Assembly: GCA_903929355.1 (NCBI GenBank)
Contig: CAIYUN010000072.1
Coordinates: 1-64,000 of the forward strand
Source of the DNA: an uncultured Opitutaceae bacterium
Lineage (GTDB): Bacteria; Verrucomicrobiota; Verrucomicrobiia; Opitutales; Opitutaceae
Reading direction: 5' to 3'
Length of the DNA: 64,000 nucleotides
Shown here piece after piece: positions 21,461 through 30,000 of this stretch. The notes below the pieces were generated by a model. The model worked only from the letters and a program-made list of their open reading frames with translations, had not been told where the DNA came from and searched no databases. The position numbers and the translations under genes were made by a program. Position 1 is the stretch's first letter, and each line of letters starts with the position of its first letter.

Positions 21461-21859
21461 TCAGGCGGGGTGGACGAGGTTTAGGCCGGCCCAAGTGTCG
21501 TGCAAAGTCTTCACCAGATCGGGGCGGGGCATGTCCTTGCGGATAAAATTGAGCGCCCCCGCGGCGGCGCATTTTTCGACAATTTCGCGCGAAGCGACAG
21601 CCGTCAGCATCACCACCTTCGCCAAGGGATCAAAGGCCAGCAATTTACCCAGAACGGACACGCCGTCCTCGCCGAGGAGATTGATGTCAAGCAGCACCAG
21701 ATCGGGCGCAAACTGCTGGTACATGAGCAGGGCGGCGGCCCCGTCCGCCGCCTCACGGATTTCGACCGCGCCAAGGCCGGTCACCACCAGCCGCAGGTAG
21801 ACCCGGATGTGGGGCTCGTCATCGACAATCAGGATTTTATGGGCAAAGGTGTCATTCAT
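21461..21859 (-). CDS. single-domain response regulator (REC)
   Basis: MNDTFAHKILIVDDEPHIRVYLRLVVTG...PDLVLLDINLLGEDGVSVL...KVVMLTAV...GALNFIRKD. Confidence 0.93.
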   Translation of the reverse strand: MNDTFAHKILIVDDEPHIRVYLRLVVTGLGAVEIREAADGAAALLMYQQFAPDLVLLDINLLGEDGVSVLGKLLAFDPLAKVVMLTAVASREIVEKCAAAGALNFIRKDMPRPDLVKTLHDTWAGLNLVHPA

Positions 21860-22038
21860 GAGGTATGGACGGGTGGGAGCGGCGGAATCCATGAATCCAC
21901 GCCGTGAACAACCCTTCGTGTCCCATTATATGGGCCCACCGCCGCCATGGGGATGGGGTGTTACCCTGCCAAACCGGCGGACCTTCGTTGGGAAAACGGC
22001 CTGTTTCATCGGCCGGAGGGCGCATCTCAGCAGCGGTG

Positions 22039-22182
22039 TTAACTGGCGAGGGTAAAGTTTGGAGGGGCAATGAGCCGATTGAGGACACGGATCATTTTGC
22101 GCATGATGGCGATGATGCAGACCTTGGAGGGTTTGCTTTTCTCATTCCGCCGGATTGGACCAACCCACTGGCTGATCCGCAT
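22039..22182 (-). pseudogene. possible remnant of an IS110-family transposase C-terminus
   Basis: Reverse strand reads MRISQWVGPIRRNEKSKPSKVCIIAIMRKMIRVLNRLIAPPNFTLAS*; the K-x-S-K-V-x-I-x-A-I-MRK-x-x-x-x-L-N segment resembles the conserved C-terminal end of IS110 transposases; no intact upstream portion. Confidence 0.5.
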
Positions 22183-23664
22183 TCAAAGTCTCTCGAGGCC
22201 GATGAAATCAATGTAGCCGCGCTCGACATCGGTGCTGACCAGTTTCACGCGCAGCCGGTCGCCGACCTGCAGATCGGTCGGGCCGCTGTCCAGTTTGCCT
22301 TCGATCGGCGGTTCGGCCAGCCGCACAAAAATGCCCCGGTCGGTCGCGCCCGTCACCGTGGCGTCAAACTCCCGGCCAATGCTGCCCCGCAACAACAGGG
22401 CGGCGGCGGATTTGTCCACCTGCCGCTCGACCTTCTTGGCGGCGTCCTCCTGTTCGGTGCAGTGGCGTGCAAGCCAGGCCAGTTCGTCGTTGGCGTAGGG
22501 CGGGCGCTGTCCGGCCAGCGCGGCCTGCAGCAGGCGCTGGGTAATCACGTCGGGATAACGCCGGTTGGGCGCGGTGGAATGAGAGTAGTCCCGCACTGCG
22601 AGGCCGAAATGCCCGGCGACCGACGCCCCTGGCACCTCGAGCACATATTCGCCCGCCCCCAGCAGCTTGATCACACAAAGCGACAGCTCGGCGAAACCAG
22701 CCGGCGTCTTCGCCTTGGCCGAAAGTAAAAACCTTTCGAGCGCCCTGGGATCGGGATCCTTGGGCAATGCCGTCCCTCTCTCGTCCGCGAGCTCGACGAT
22801 CCGGTCCCAGTGTCTCGGCACCCGCACCACGCGCCGGATCGAAGGGAAATTCCGGGTGGCGAGAAACCTGGCCGTGACCCCGTTGGCCGCGACCATCAGA
22901 TCCTCGATCAGCCGCTTGGCGGTATTGGATGTGTCCACCGCCAGGCCCGTGAGGACGTCGTGGTCGAACACAGGACGGGTTTTCAGGGTTTCCAGCGAGA
23001 GCGCGCCGTGCTGATGGCGAATGTCCGCCAGTTGGTCGGCCACCCGATGCTGCAACTTGATGTTTTCAGCCAGGCCGGCAACCGCGTCCACCGCCGCCGG
23101 CACCGTTCCGGTGCCCTCGAGCCAGGCCGCCACACTGTTGTAGGCCAGCTTGGCGCGGTTGCGGACCGTCGCCCGGTAGATGTCGGAGGCGGTCAGGGAG
23201 CCATCGGCGCTGAAAACCATCTCGATCACCATCGCGAGTCGGTCCGCGTCGAAGTTGAGAGAGGTGAGGTTGGTAGAAAGCTTTTCCGGCAACATCGGAA
23301 AAATCCTTGCGGCGGTGTAGACCGAGGTCGTGTTGGCCCGGGCGTGGCGATCCAGCGCCGACCCCTGGGCAACCACCGTGGCGACATCGGCGATGGCGAC
23401 GAGGATCTTTGTCGCGCCCTTCGGCAAGGCCTCGGCCACGGAAAGCTGGTCGAGATCGAGCGAATCATCGTTGTCGATCGAGCACCACAACCGAGAACGC
23501 AAATCCCGGGTCGAAGCCTCGGCCCCCACGGCCGGGGCGCGGATCGCGTCGAGCTCTTTCATGGCGGCCGGATCAAACTCGGGCACCAGCCCTCGGGCGA
23601 GCATCGCGCGGGCGGCGAGGTTTTGGAGCAAGGCACGCGACGGGTTGGCGACAGGGGTGGTCAT
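22183..23664 (-). CDS. RNB-domain exoribonuclease (RNase II/R-like)
   Basis: RDLRSRLWCSIDNDDSLDLDQLSVAE...FPMLPEKLSTNLTSLNFDADRLAMVIEMVF...YSHSTAPNRRYPDVITQRLL. Confidence 0.9.
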   Translation of the reverse strand: MTTPVANPSRALLQNLAARAMLARGLVPEFDPAAMKELDAIRAPAVGAEASTRDLRSRLWCSIDNDDSLDLDQLSVAEALPKGATKILVAIADVATVVAQGSALDRHARANTTSVYTAARIFPMLPEKLSTNLTSLNFDADRLAMVIEMVFSADGSLTASDIYRATVRNRAKLAYNSVAAWLEGTGTVPAAVDAVAGLAENIKLQHRVADQLADIRHQHGALSLETLKTRPVFDHDVLTGLAVDTSNTAKRLIEDLMVAANGVTARFLATRNFPSIRRVVRVPRHWDRIVELADERGTALPKDPDPRALERFLLSAKAKTPAGFAELSLCVIKLLGAGEYVLEVPGASVAGHFGLAVRDYSHSTAPNRRYPDVITQRLLQAALAGQRPPYANDELAWLARHCTEQEDAAKKVERQVDKSAAALLLRGSIGREFDATVTGATDRGIFVRLAEPPIEGKLDSGPTDLQVGDRLRVKLVSTDVERGYIDFIGLERL

Positions 23665-23799
23665 GGGGCCAAGCGGAACAGCTCAAAAACCACCCGTCAG
23701 CATGAAAACCATCGCTGGCTTAGGAAGAATCGTGCTGTCCGGGGTTGTCGAACCGGGCAGAGACTTGACTTTCTCCACCCCCACCGTTCGCTTGGGGCC

Positions 23800-23994
23800 A
23801 TGCTTTCCCGTCGCCACCTCCTGCCCGTCCTCGCCGCACTGGTGCTCGGCTCGTTATTGCCTGGTTGCGCCTCCGATGTCACCACCGAGAACAACACCAT
23901 CCCGTGGACCCGCCCGGCCTCATGGCAGGGAGGCATCCCCGGCATGGGTAGCGCCTTTGGCGGCAACAGCGGCGGCGGCAACGCCCTGCACTGA
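23800..23994 (+). CDS. small lipoprotein (64 aa)
   Basis: MLSRRHLLPVLAALVLGSLLPGCASDVTTENNTIPWTRPASWQGGIPGMGSAFGGNSGGGNALH; lipobox LLPGC. Confidence 0.7.
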   Translation: MLSRRHLLPVLAALVLGSLLPGCASDVTTENNTIPWTRPASWQGGIPGMGSAFGGNSGGGNALH

Positions 23995-24050
23995 ACGCGG
24001 CGCCACCTTGGCCGCCGTTTTTTGTTGGGCCCGGTGGCCGTCTGACCGCA

Positions 24051-24782
24051 ATGTCCGGTCGCGCCCCCATGACCGCCAACGCCTCCCTCACGCCGCAGCC
24101 CGGCACGCTCTACGTCGTGGCCACGCCCATCGGCAACCTGGCCGATTTGACGGAGCGCGCCCGGGCGATCCTCGGCGCGGTGGACCTCGTGGCCTGTGAG
24201 GATACCCGCACGACCGGGGGGCTGCTCACCCGGTTCGGGCTGCACCGCGAGCTCACCGCCTATCATGAGCACAACGAGCTCGAGGCCGCCACCCGGCTCG
24301 CCGACCTGGTCGCCGCCGGCAAGTCCGTCGCCCTGGTGAGCGACGCCGGCACGCCCACCCTCAGCGACCCCGGCTTCCGTCTCGTGCGCGCCTGCCGCCA
24401 GCGCGGGCTGCCGGTCGTGCCGGTGCCCGGCCCGAGTGCCCTCACGGCGGTGCTCAGTGCGAGCGGCCTGCCAACCAACGGTTTTCTCTTTGTCGGCTTT
24501 CTCCCGCCCAAATCCGCCGCCCGGCTCGCCTTCCTTGAGCAGCACCGCGACTTCCGTTACACTCTGGCGCTCTACGAAAGCTGCCACCGGATCGAAAAAT
24601 TCACCACCGAGATCGTGGAAAAGCTCGGCCCCGCCCGGGTCGTCTGCCTCGCCCGCGAGGTCACCAAGCTCCACGAGACCTTTCTCGTCGGCCCCGCCGC
24701 CGAGGTGCAGGCCCGGCTCGTGGCCGGGAGCCAGAAGGGGGAGTTCGTGGTGTTGATCGCACCGGGGGATTTCAAACTTTGA
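24051..24782 (+). CDS. rsmI: 16S rRNA (cytidine(1402)-2'-O)-methyltransferase
   Basis: GTLYVVATPIGNLADLTERARAIL...EDTRTTGGLL...SDAGTPTLSDPGFRLV. Confidence 0.94.
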   Translation: MSGRAPMTANASLTPQPGTLYVVATPIGNLADLTERARAILGAVDLVACEDTRTTGGLLTRFGLHRELTAYHEHNELEAATRLADLVAAGKSVALVSDAGTPTLSDPGFRLVRACRQRGLPVVPVPGPSALTAVLSASGLPTNGFLFVGFLPPKSAARLAFLEQHRDFRYTLALYESCHRIEKFTTEIVEKLGPARVVCLAREVTKLHETFLVGPAAEVQARLVAGSQKGEFVVLIAPGDFKL

Positions 24783-24857
24783 AACCACGGATGAACACGG
24801 ATGGACACGGATTGTCCGTCTGTTTTCATCCGTGTTTATCCGTATCCATCCGTGGTT
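24782..24857. repeat. inverted repeat of CACGGAT-unit arms (aaaccacggatgaacacggatggacacggat / atccgtgtttatccgtatccatccgtggtt)
   Basis: Both arms directly visible; related single arm at 36250..36280. Confidence 0.85.
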
Positions 24858-25802
24858 AACCCTCCTGCCATCGCCGTCATCGATATCGGCTCCAACTCGA
24901 TCAAGCTGCTCGTCGCCGCCCGCGACGCGGGCGGGAATCTGCAGGCTCTGCTCCAGCAGACGTTGGATGTGCGCATCAGCGCCGGGCTCGGCCGGGAGCG
25001 ACCCCGGCTCGGCGAGGAGGGCATCGCCCGCGGCCTCGCCGCCATCCAGGAACTCATCGCCGCGGCCGGGTCCCATTCGCCTGCGCAGACCATCCTCGTC
25101 GCCACGAGCGCGGTGCGCGGCGCGGAGAACGGCGCCGATTTCTGCGCCCGGGTGCTGGCCACCACCGGCCAGGCGGTCAGGATTTTGGCGGGCGCCGAAG
25201 AGGCCAACCTCATCGGCCGCGGCCTGCTCTGCGACCCGGCCCTGGTGGATTTTCAGGATTTTTATGTTTTTGACCTCGGCGGCGGCAGCTTGGAATGTCT
25301 CACCTTCCGCCAACGCCGGATCGAGCAGGAGCTGAGCCTCGCGCTCGGCTGCGTGCGCCTCACCGAGCGTTTCATCCCCGACCCCGCCGCGCCGATCACG
25401 GCCGCCGCCACCACCGCGCTCGCGCTTCATGTGCGCGACGAGCTGAAGAAGTCCGGCTTCCGCTTCAACCTCGGCTCCGCCGGGGCCGTGTTCACCGGCG
25501 GCAGCATGACCAGCGTGCGCGCCATCAATGGCGCGATGCACGGGGTCGCCCTTGCCGACACACCGCCCGTCGTGTCCGCCGACACCCTCGCCGCGCTCGT
25601 CGAGGAGGTGCTTCCGCTCACCCTGGGACAGCGCCAAAATATTCCCGGCCTCCCCGCCGCGCGCGCCGACGTGTTTCCGGCCGCTCTCATCACGATGCTC
25701 ACCGTGGCCGAATACGGGCTCATCAGCCATTTTCATCACTCGCTCCACAACCTCCGCTGGGGCGTGGCCGCGGAGGCGATGAGGGAAGATCCCCACGTTT
25801 GA
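24852..25802 (+). CDS. Ppx/GppA family phosphatase
   Basis: AIAVIDIGSNSIKLLVAARDAGG...FDLGGGSLECLTF; GTG start proposed because the ATG at 24801 lies inside the repeat. Confidence 0.88.
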   Translation: MVNPPAIAVIDIGSNSIKLLVAARDAGGNLQALLQQTLDVRISAGLGRERPRLGEEGIARGLAAIQELIAAAGSHSPAQTILVATSAVRGAENGADFCARVLATTGQAVRILAGAEEANLIGRGLLCDPALVDFQDFYVFDLGGGSLECLTFRQRRIEQELSLALGCVRLTERFIPDPAAPITAAATTALALHVRDELKKSGFRFNLGSAGAVFTGGSMTSVRAINGAMHGVALADTPPVVSADTLAALVEEVLPLTLGQRQNIPGLPAARADVFPAALITMLTVAEYGLISHFHHSLHNLRWGVAAEAMREDPHV

Positions 25803-25877
25803 GGTGGAGCGCGTTGACTCCAACGCGCTGGTTCGAGGGCCCGCCCGGAAAGCGCGTTGGGGTCAACGCGCTCCACC
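25803..25877. repeat. palindromic repeat family E, paired copy E1 (25803-25829 and inverted 25851-25877)
   Basis: GGTGGAGCGCGTTGACTCCAACGCGCT ... AGCGCGTTGGGGTCAACGCGCTCCACC; each arm has a 9-bp hairpin. Confidence 0.9.
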
Positions 25878-25966
25878 TTCTGGCTCCCTCACCCCGGCCG
25901 ACCACCACGTCACCAAGGCAACGCGGCGGGGCGCCACGCCTCCATTTTCTACCCGTTGCCCCGCTT

Positions 25967-26010
25967 TCCGTATACCGCCTTCCCTATTCCGCATTCCAAA
26001 TTCCAAAATC
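25967..26010. repeat. short-unit phrase repeat (ccgtataccgccttccctattccgcattccaaattccaaaat)
   Basis: Several near-repeats of a TTCC-containing unit; directly downstream of the pseudouridine synthase gene. Confidence 0.45.
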
Positions 26011-27039
26011 TCAGCCCCTGGGCTCGTGCTCGTGGAAGGTGGCCACGTCCGTCTGGCGGGTCTTCGCGGCGGCGGCGGCGGCCTTTTTGGTTTTGGCCGC
26101 GGCCCGGGCCAGTTTGCGCAGCGGCACCAGCTGGGCGGCAAAGTCCTTCGGGAGCGGTGCACGCAAATCCATTTTTTTTCGGGTGACCGGATGGGTGAAC
26201 ACCAGATGTTCCGCGTGCAGCATCACGCGGGTGGCCGGACGGGGGTCCTTCGGGTTGGGTTTCCAGCCGTAGATCACATCGCCGACCAGAATGTGGCCGA
26301 GCGATTTGAGGTGCACCCGGATCTGGTGGGTGCGGCCGGTGTGGATGGTGCAACGCACCAGCGCAGCGACGTGGCCGAACTTCTCCACGACCTCCCAGTC
26401 GGTGTGGGCATCGCGCCCGGGCTGCCCCTCCTCGGCCACGGCCATCTTGTGTCGCTGGCGTGGATTCCGCCCGATGGGCTTGCGGATGCTGCCGCTCAGG
26501 AGGCGGGGCACGCCGTCCACCAGCGCCAGATACTCCTTTTTCAGGGTGCGTCCGGAAAACTGCGCCGCGAGCCCGCGGTGCGCCGTGTCGGACTTTGCCA
26601 CCAAAATCAGGCCCGAAGTGTCGCGGTCGAGCCGGTGGACGATGCCGGGTCGCTGCACGCCGCCCACCCCGCTGAGCGAGCCCGCACAGTGCGCGAGCAG
26701 GGCGTGGACGAGTGTGTCCTCCCGCGTGCCCGCGCCCGGATGCACCACCATGCCGGCGGCCTTGTTCAGCGCGAGGAAGTGTTTGTCCTCGTAGATCACG
26801 TCGAGCGGGAGGTCCACCGCTTTCAGCTCCGAGGCCACTGTGGCGGGAAATTCATAAGTGACCACGTCACCCACATGGAGCGGGTGACTGCGGTCGACCA
26901 CCTTGCCGGCGACCCGCACCAACCCTGCGTCCAGCGCCCGGCGCCACGCCACCCGGCTGTGCTCCGGCAGCGCGGCGGCGAGCAGCTTGTCCACCCGCGT
27001 GCGGGGGGTGTCGGGGGGAACGGTGTAGGTTTCGGGCAT
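26011..27039 (-). CDS. RluA-family pseudouridine synthase (RluD-like, S4 domain)
   Basis: LDVIYEDKHFLALNKAAGMVVHPGAG...GIVHRLDRDTSGLILVAKSD...HTGRTHQIRVHLKSLGHILVGDVIYG. Confidence 0.94.
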   Translation of the reverse strand: MPETYTVPPDTPRTRVDKLLAAALPEHSRVAWRRALDAGLVRVAGKVVDRSHPLHVGDVVTYEFPATVASELKAVDLPLDVIYEDKHFLALNKAAGMVVHPGAGTREDTLVHALLAHCAGSLSGVGGVQRPGIVHRLDRDTSGLILVAKSDTAHRGLAAQFSGRTLKKEYLALVDGVPRLLSGSIRKPIGRNPRQRHKMAVAEEGQPGRDAHTDWEVVEKFGHVAALVRCTIHTGRTHQIRVHLKSLGHILVGDVIYGWKPNPKDPRPATRVMLHAEHLVFTHPVTRKKMDLRAPLPKDFAAQLVPLRKLARAAAKTKKAAAAAAKTRQTDVATFHEHEPRG

Positions 27040-27098
27040 GGGGCACCGCAAGCATGCGGCCTGCCGCCACAAGTGGCGATTGCAAAATCCGTCACATT

Positions 27099-30000
27099 TC
27101 AAGGTGCGGCTTCGCGCAACGCCAACGAGTGCTTCGTCCCTGCTGCGACCGCCACCACCCCCGCCAAGTCGGTCGGGACGTTGGTCTGACCGGCACCATT
27201 TTCACCCCATGCCACCACCGTACCATCCGCACTTACCGCGAGTGAATGTCCCGCTCCCGCCGCGATGCCGACTACGCTGATCAGTCCATCCGGCACCGCC
27301 GAAGGAGCCCCACCAATGCTCCAGGCCACGACTGTTCCATCCGCTCTCAACGCCAATGCATGACCCGCGCCGGCTGCAATCGCGACAACCTGACGCAAAC
27401 CCTCCGGACCAGCAGGTGAGGCCGGACGGCCGACGCCCCACTCCGCCACCGTGCCGTCCGACCGCAGGGCAAGCGAATGCATCCCTTTTGCCGCGATCGC
27501 CACCACGTCGCCCAAGGACAAGGGCAAGTTGGGACCTTGGGGCCCCCGGGCATAGTTTTCAGCCACCGATATATTCTCAACGATGCCATCTGTCCGGAGA
27601 AGAAGCGAATACCCGCTGGCTCCCTGGTACATCGTGCCTCCCGCGATCGCCAGTCCGCGGGACAGCTCTTGCAATCCTTTGATGGTGCGCACTCCACTGG
27701 AGCTTTGGACCGTTATCATCTGCGGCGGGTTTGATGGACCATGAGTTCCTCCCCAAGAAACAATAGTCCCGTCAGCCTTTAAAGCCAAAGAATGATAGCC
27801 ACCCGCAGCGATTGCCACCACGTCGTTCAAACCCGGCGGCACGATCGTTTGCCCGGCATCATTGCCACCCCAGGCCACCACCGTTCCGTCGGCCTTCAGG
27901 GCGAGGGAATGACGGTCGCCAGCCGCCACGGCCACCACTCCGGTCAAACCAGCCGGTAGGTTTGTCTGACCGTTGGTGTTGCCGCCCCAAGCAATTACCT
28001 CCGGTTTCGCCAGAGCGACGATTACAAATCCGCCCGCGCTGGCGGTCAGCCCGTTGCCATCCCTCACCTCGATCGAATAGTAGCCACCGTCCTGGAACTT
28101 GATCCCACCACGGGTCAGACTCGCCGTGGTGGCCCCATTGATATCGAACCCGTTCCTCTTCCATTGATACCGCAATGGAGCCTGACCGGTTGCCCGAACT
28201 CCAAGGCTGAGTGAGGCTCCCCTGTTGAGCACCGTCCGGGAAGGAAGTCCGACGATGATTCTCGGCGGCGGAATCACGGTCAAGGCGGCACTGGCGGTTG
28301 CGCGACCAGCGCCGTTGCTTACCACAACGGTGTAAGTGCCGCCATCAGCCGGCTGAACATTGCTCAGCAATAAATTGGCGGCCTGAGCGCCCTCAGCGGT
28401 CATACCCTCCGGAGGCGCCGGTTGCGATCCTCGAAACGGGCTCTGCTCAACGTTGTGAAGGGGATTCCCGTCCTTCAACCACTGGAAGACGAGGTTGTCC
28501 CCCTGGCCAGTCTGCACACTCAAGGCAACTTTCTGCTGTGGCATCACGGACTGGCTCTTTGGAGGCGTGGCAATGACGGGAAAAGTGTCCTGCGAGCCAT
28601 CACGCAACGCATAGGGTCCCGCCACGGCTAACACCGTCTTTGGGAGACTCAAAATCCCGCCGCTATATCCGGTCATGACGGTTCCATCTTCTGCTCTGAA
28701 GCCCCCTGGAATCCTTTCGACCACGTCATGCAGGCCGGCCGCAGTCTTGGCGGCATCGCCGCCCCACGCCACGACCTTGCCGTCTGCCCTGAGCGCCAGA
28801 GACCCAAAGTCTGTCGCCACGGCGACCACGTCATGCAGGCCAGTTGGAACAATCTCCTGGCCGTTGCCACCCGGGCCAAACGCGACGACACTCCCGTCCG
28901 CCCGCAAAGCTAGCGCGTTGCCGGAGTCGGCCGAGATGCCGATCACATCGTTGAAGTCAGTCACAGGGGTCTTAAAGTAGGAGGTGCCCTGTCCCCATGC
29001 GACCAGCGTGCCGTTGGCTTTCAATGCCAGCGCAAAGCTCCATTCCACCGCCACTGCCACAACATCACTCAAACCCGGCGGCACCTCAAGGACGTTGGGC
29101 AGGTTCCCACCCCAGGCCGTTACGGTTCCATCCGCTTTCAACGCGAACGAAGTTTCTGGGCCCGTGGCGATGGCGACGACGTCGCCCAAGGCGGCCGGCA
29201 CGTCGGACTGACTTCGATCATTGCCGCCCCATGCCGCCACCGTGCCGTCGGATTTCAGGGCTAGTATGCGCCAGCCGCCCGTAGCCGGGGAGGCGTTTGC
29301 CGACAGTGCCACCACGTTCCGTAGGTCGGTGGGCATCGGAGAACGATTGAATGCGCCGGGATTGAGATCCACCACTTGGTTGTGCGAAGCATCCAGGCCG
29401 GAAAACGACTGCAGCCGCACAAAGGCCACAGCACGGGTGACGATGCCCCTAGTGTCGGTCGCTTCCACCACATAGCTGCCGATGTCCTGAACGGCGGTTG
29501 CAGCCACCCCATAATTATCGGCCGTCGCGCCGGGAATGCGTCGGCCGTTTCGCTTCCACTGATACGTGAAGGGCGGATCTCCACTTGCCTTTGCTTGCAG
29601 AGAAAATGGCTCGCCAAGGCTCACCACCGGCCGGGAGGGCACACTCTCGATGGCGGTCGGCGCCCTGATCGTCAAAGTTGCCCTCTCGCTCATGACTGAA
29701 CCTAGGGAGTTCTGGACGACGACCCCATACTCCCCTGCCGCCGTCGCCGGGGGATTCGGCAAGGTCAACACCGACCCCGTAGCCCCGGGAATCGCCACCC
29801 GGTCCTTCTGCCATTGGTATTGCAGCGCCCCGCCGGACGCCGTCACCGCCATCGTAACCGCATGCCCTGCGGCCATGGCTTGGCTGACAGGTTGAACGGA
29901 AATGAGCGGCGGGGTGTCCTGCGAGCTATCGCGTAAAATCACCACCCGGTCTTTCCGCAGCACAACGTCCATCACATTGGTCAGGTCGGCTGGAGTCGCA

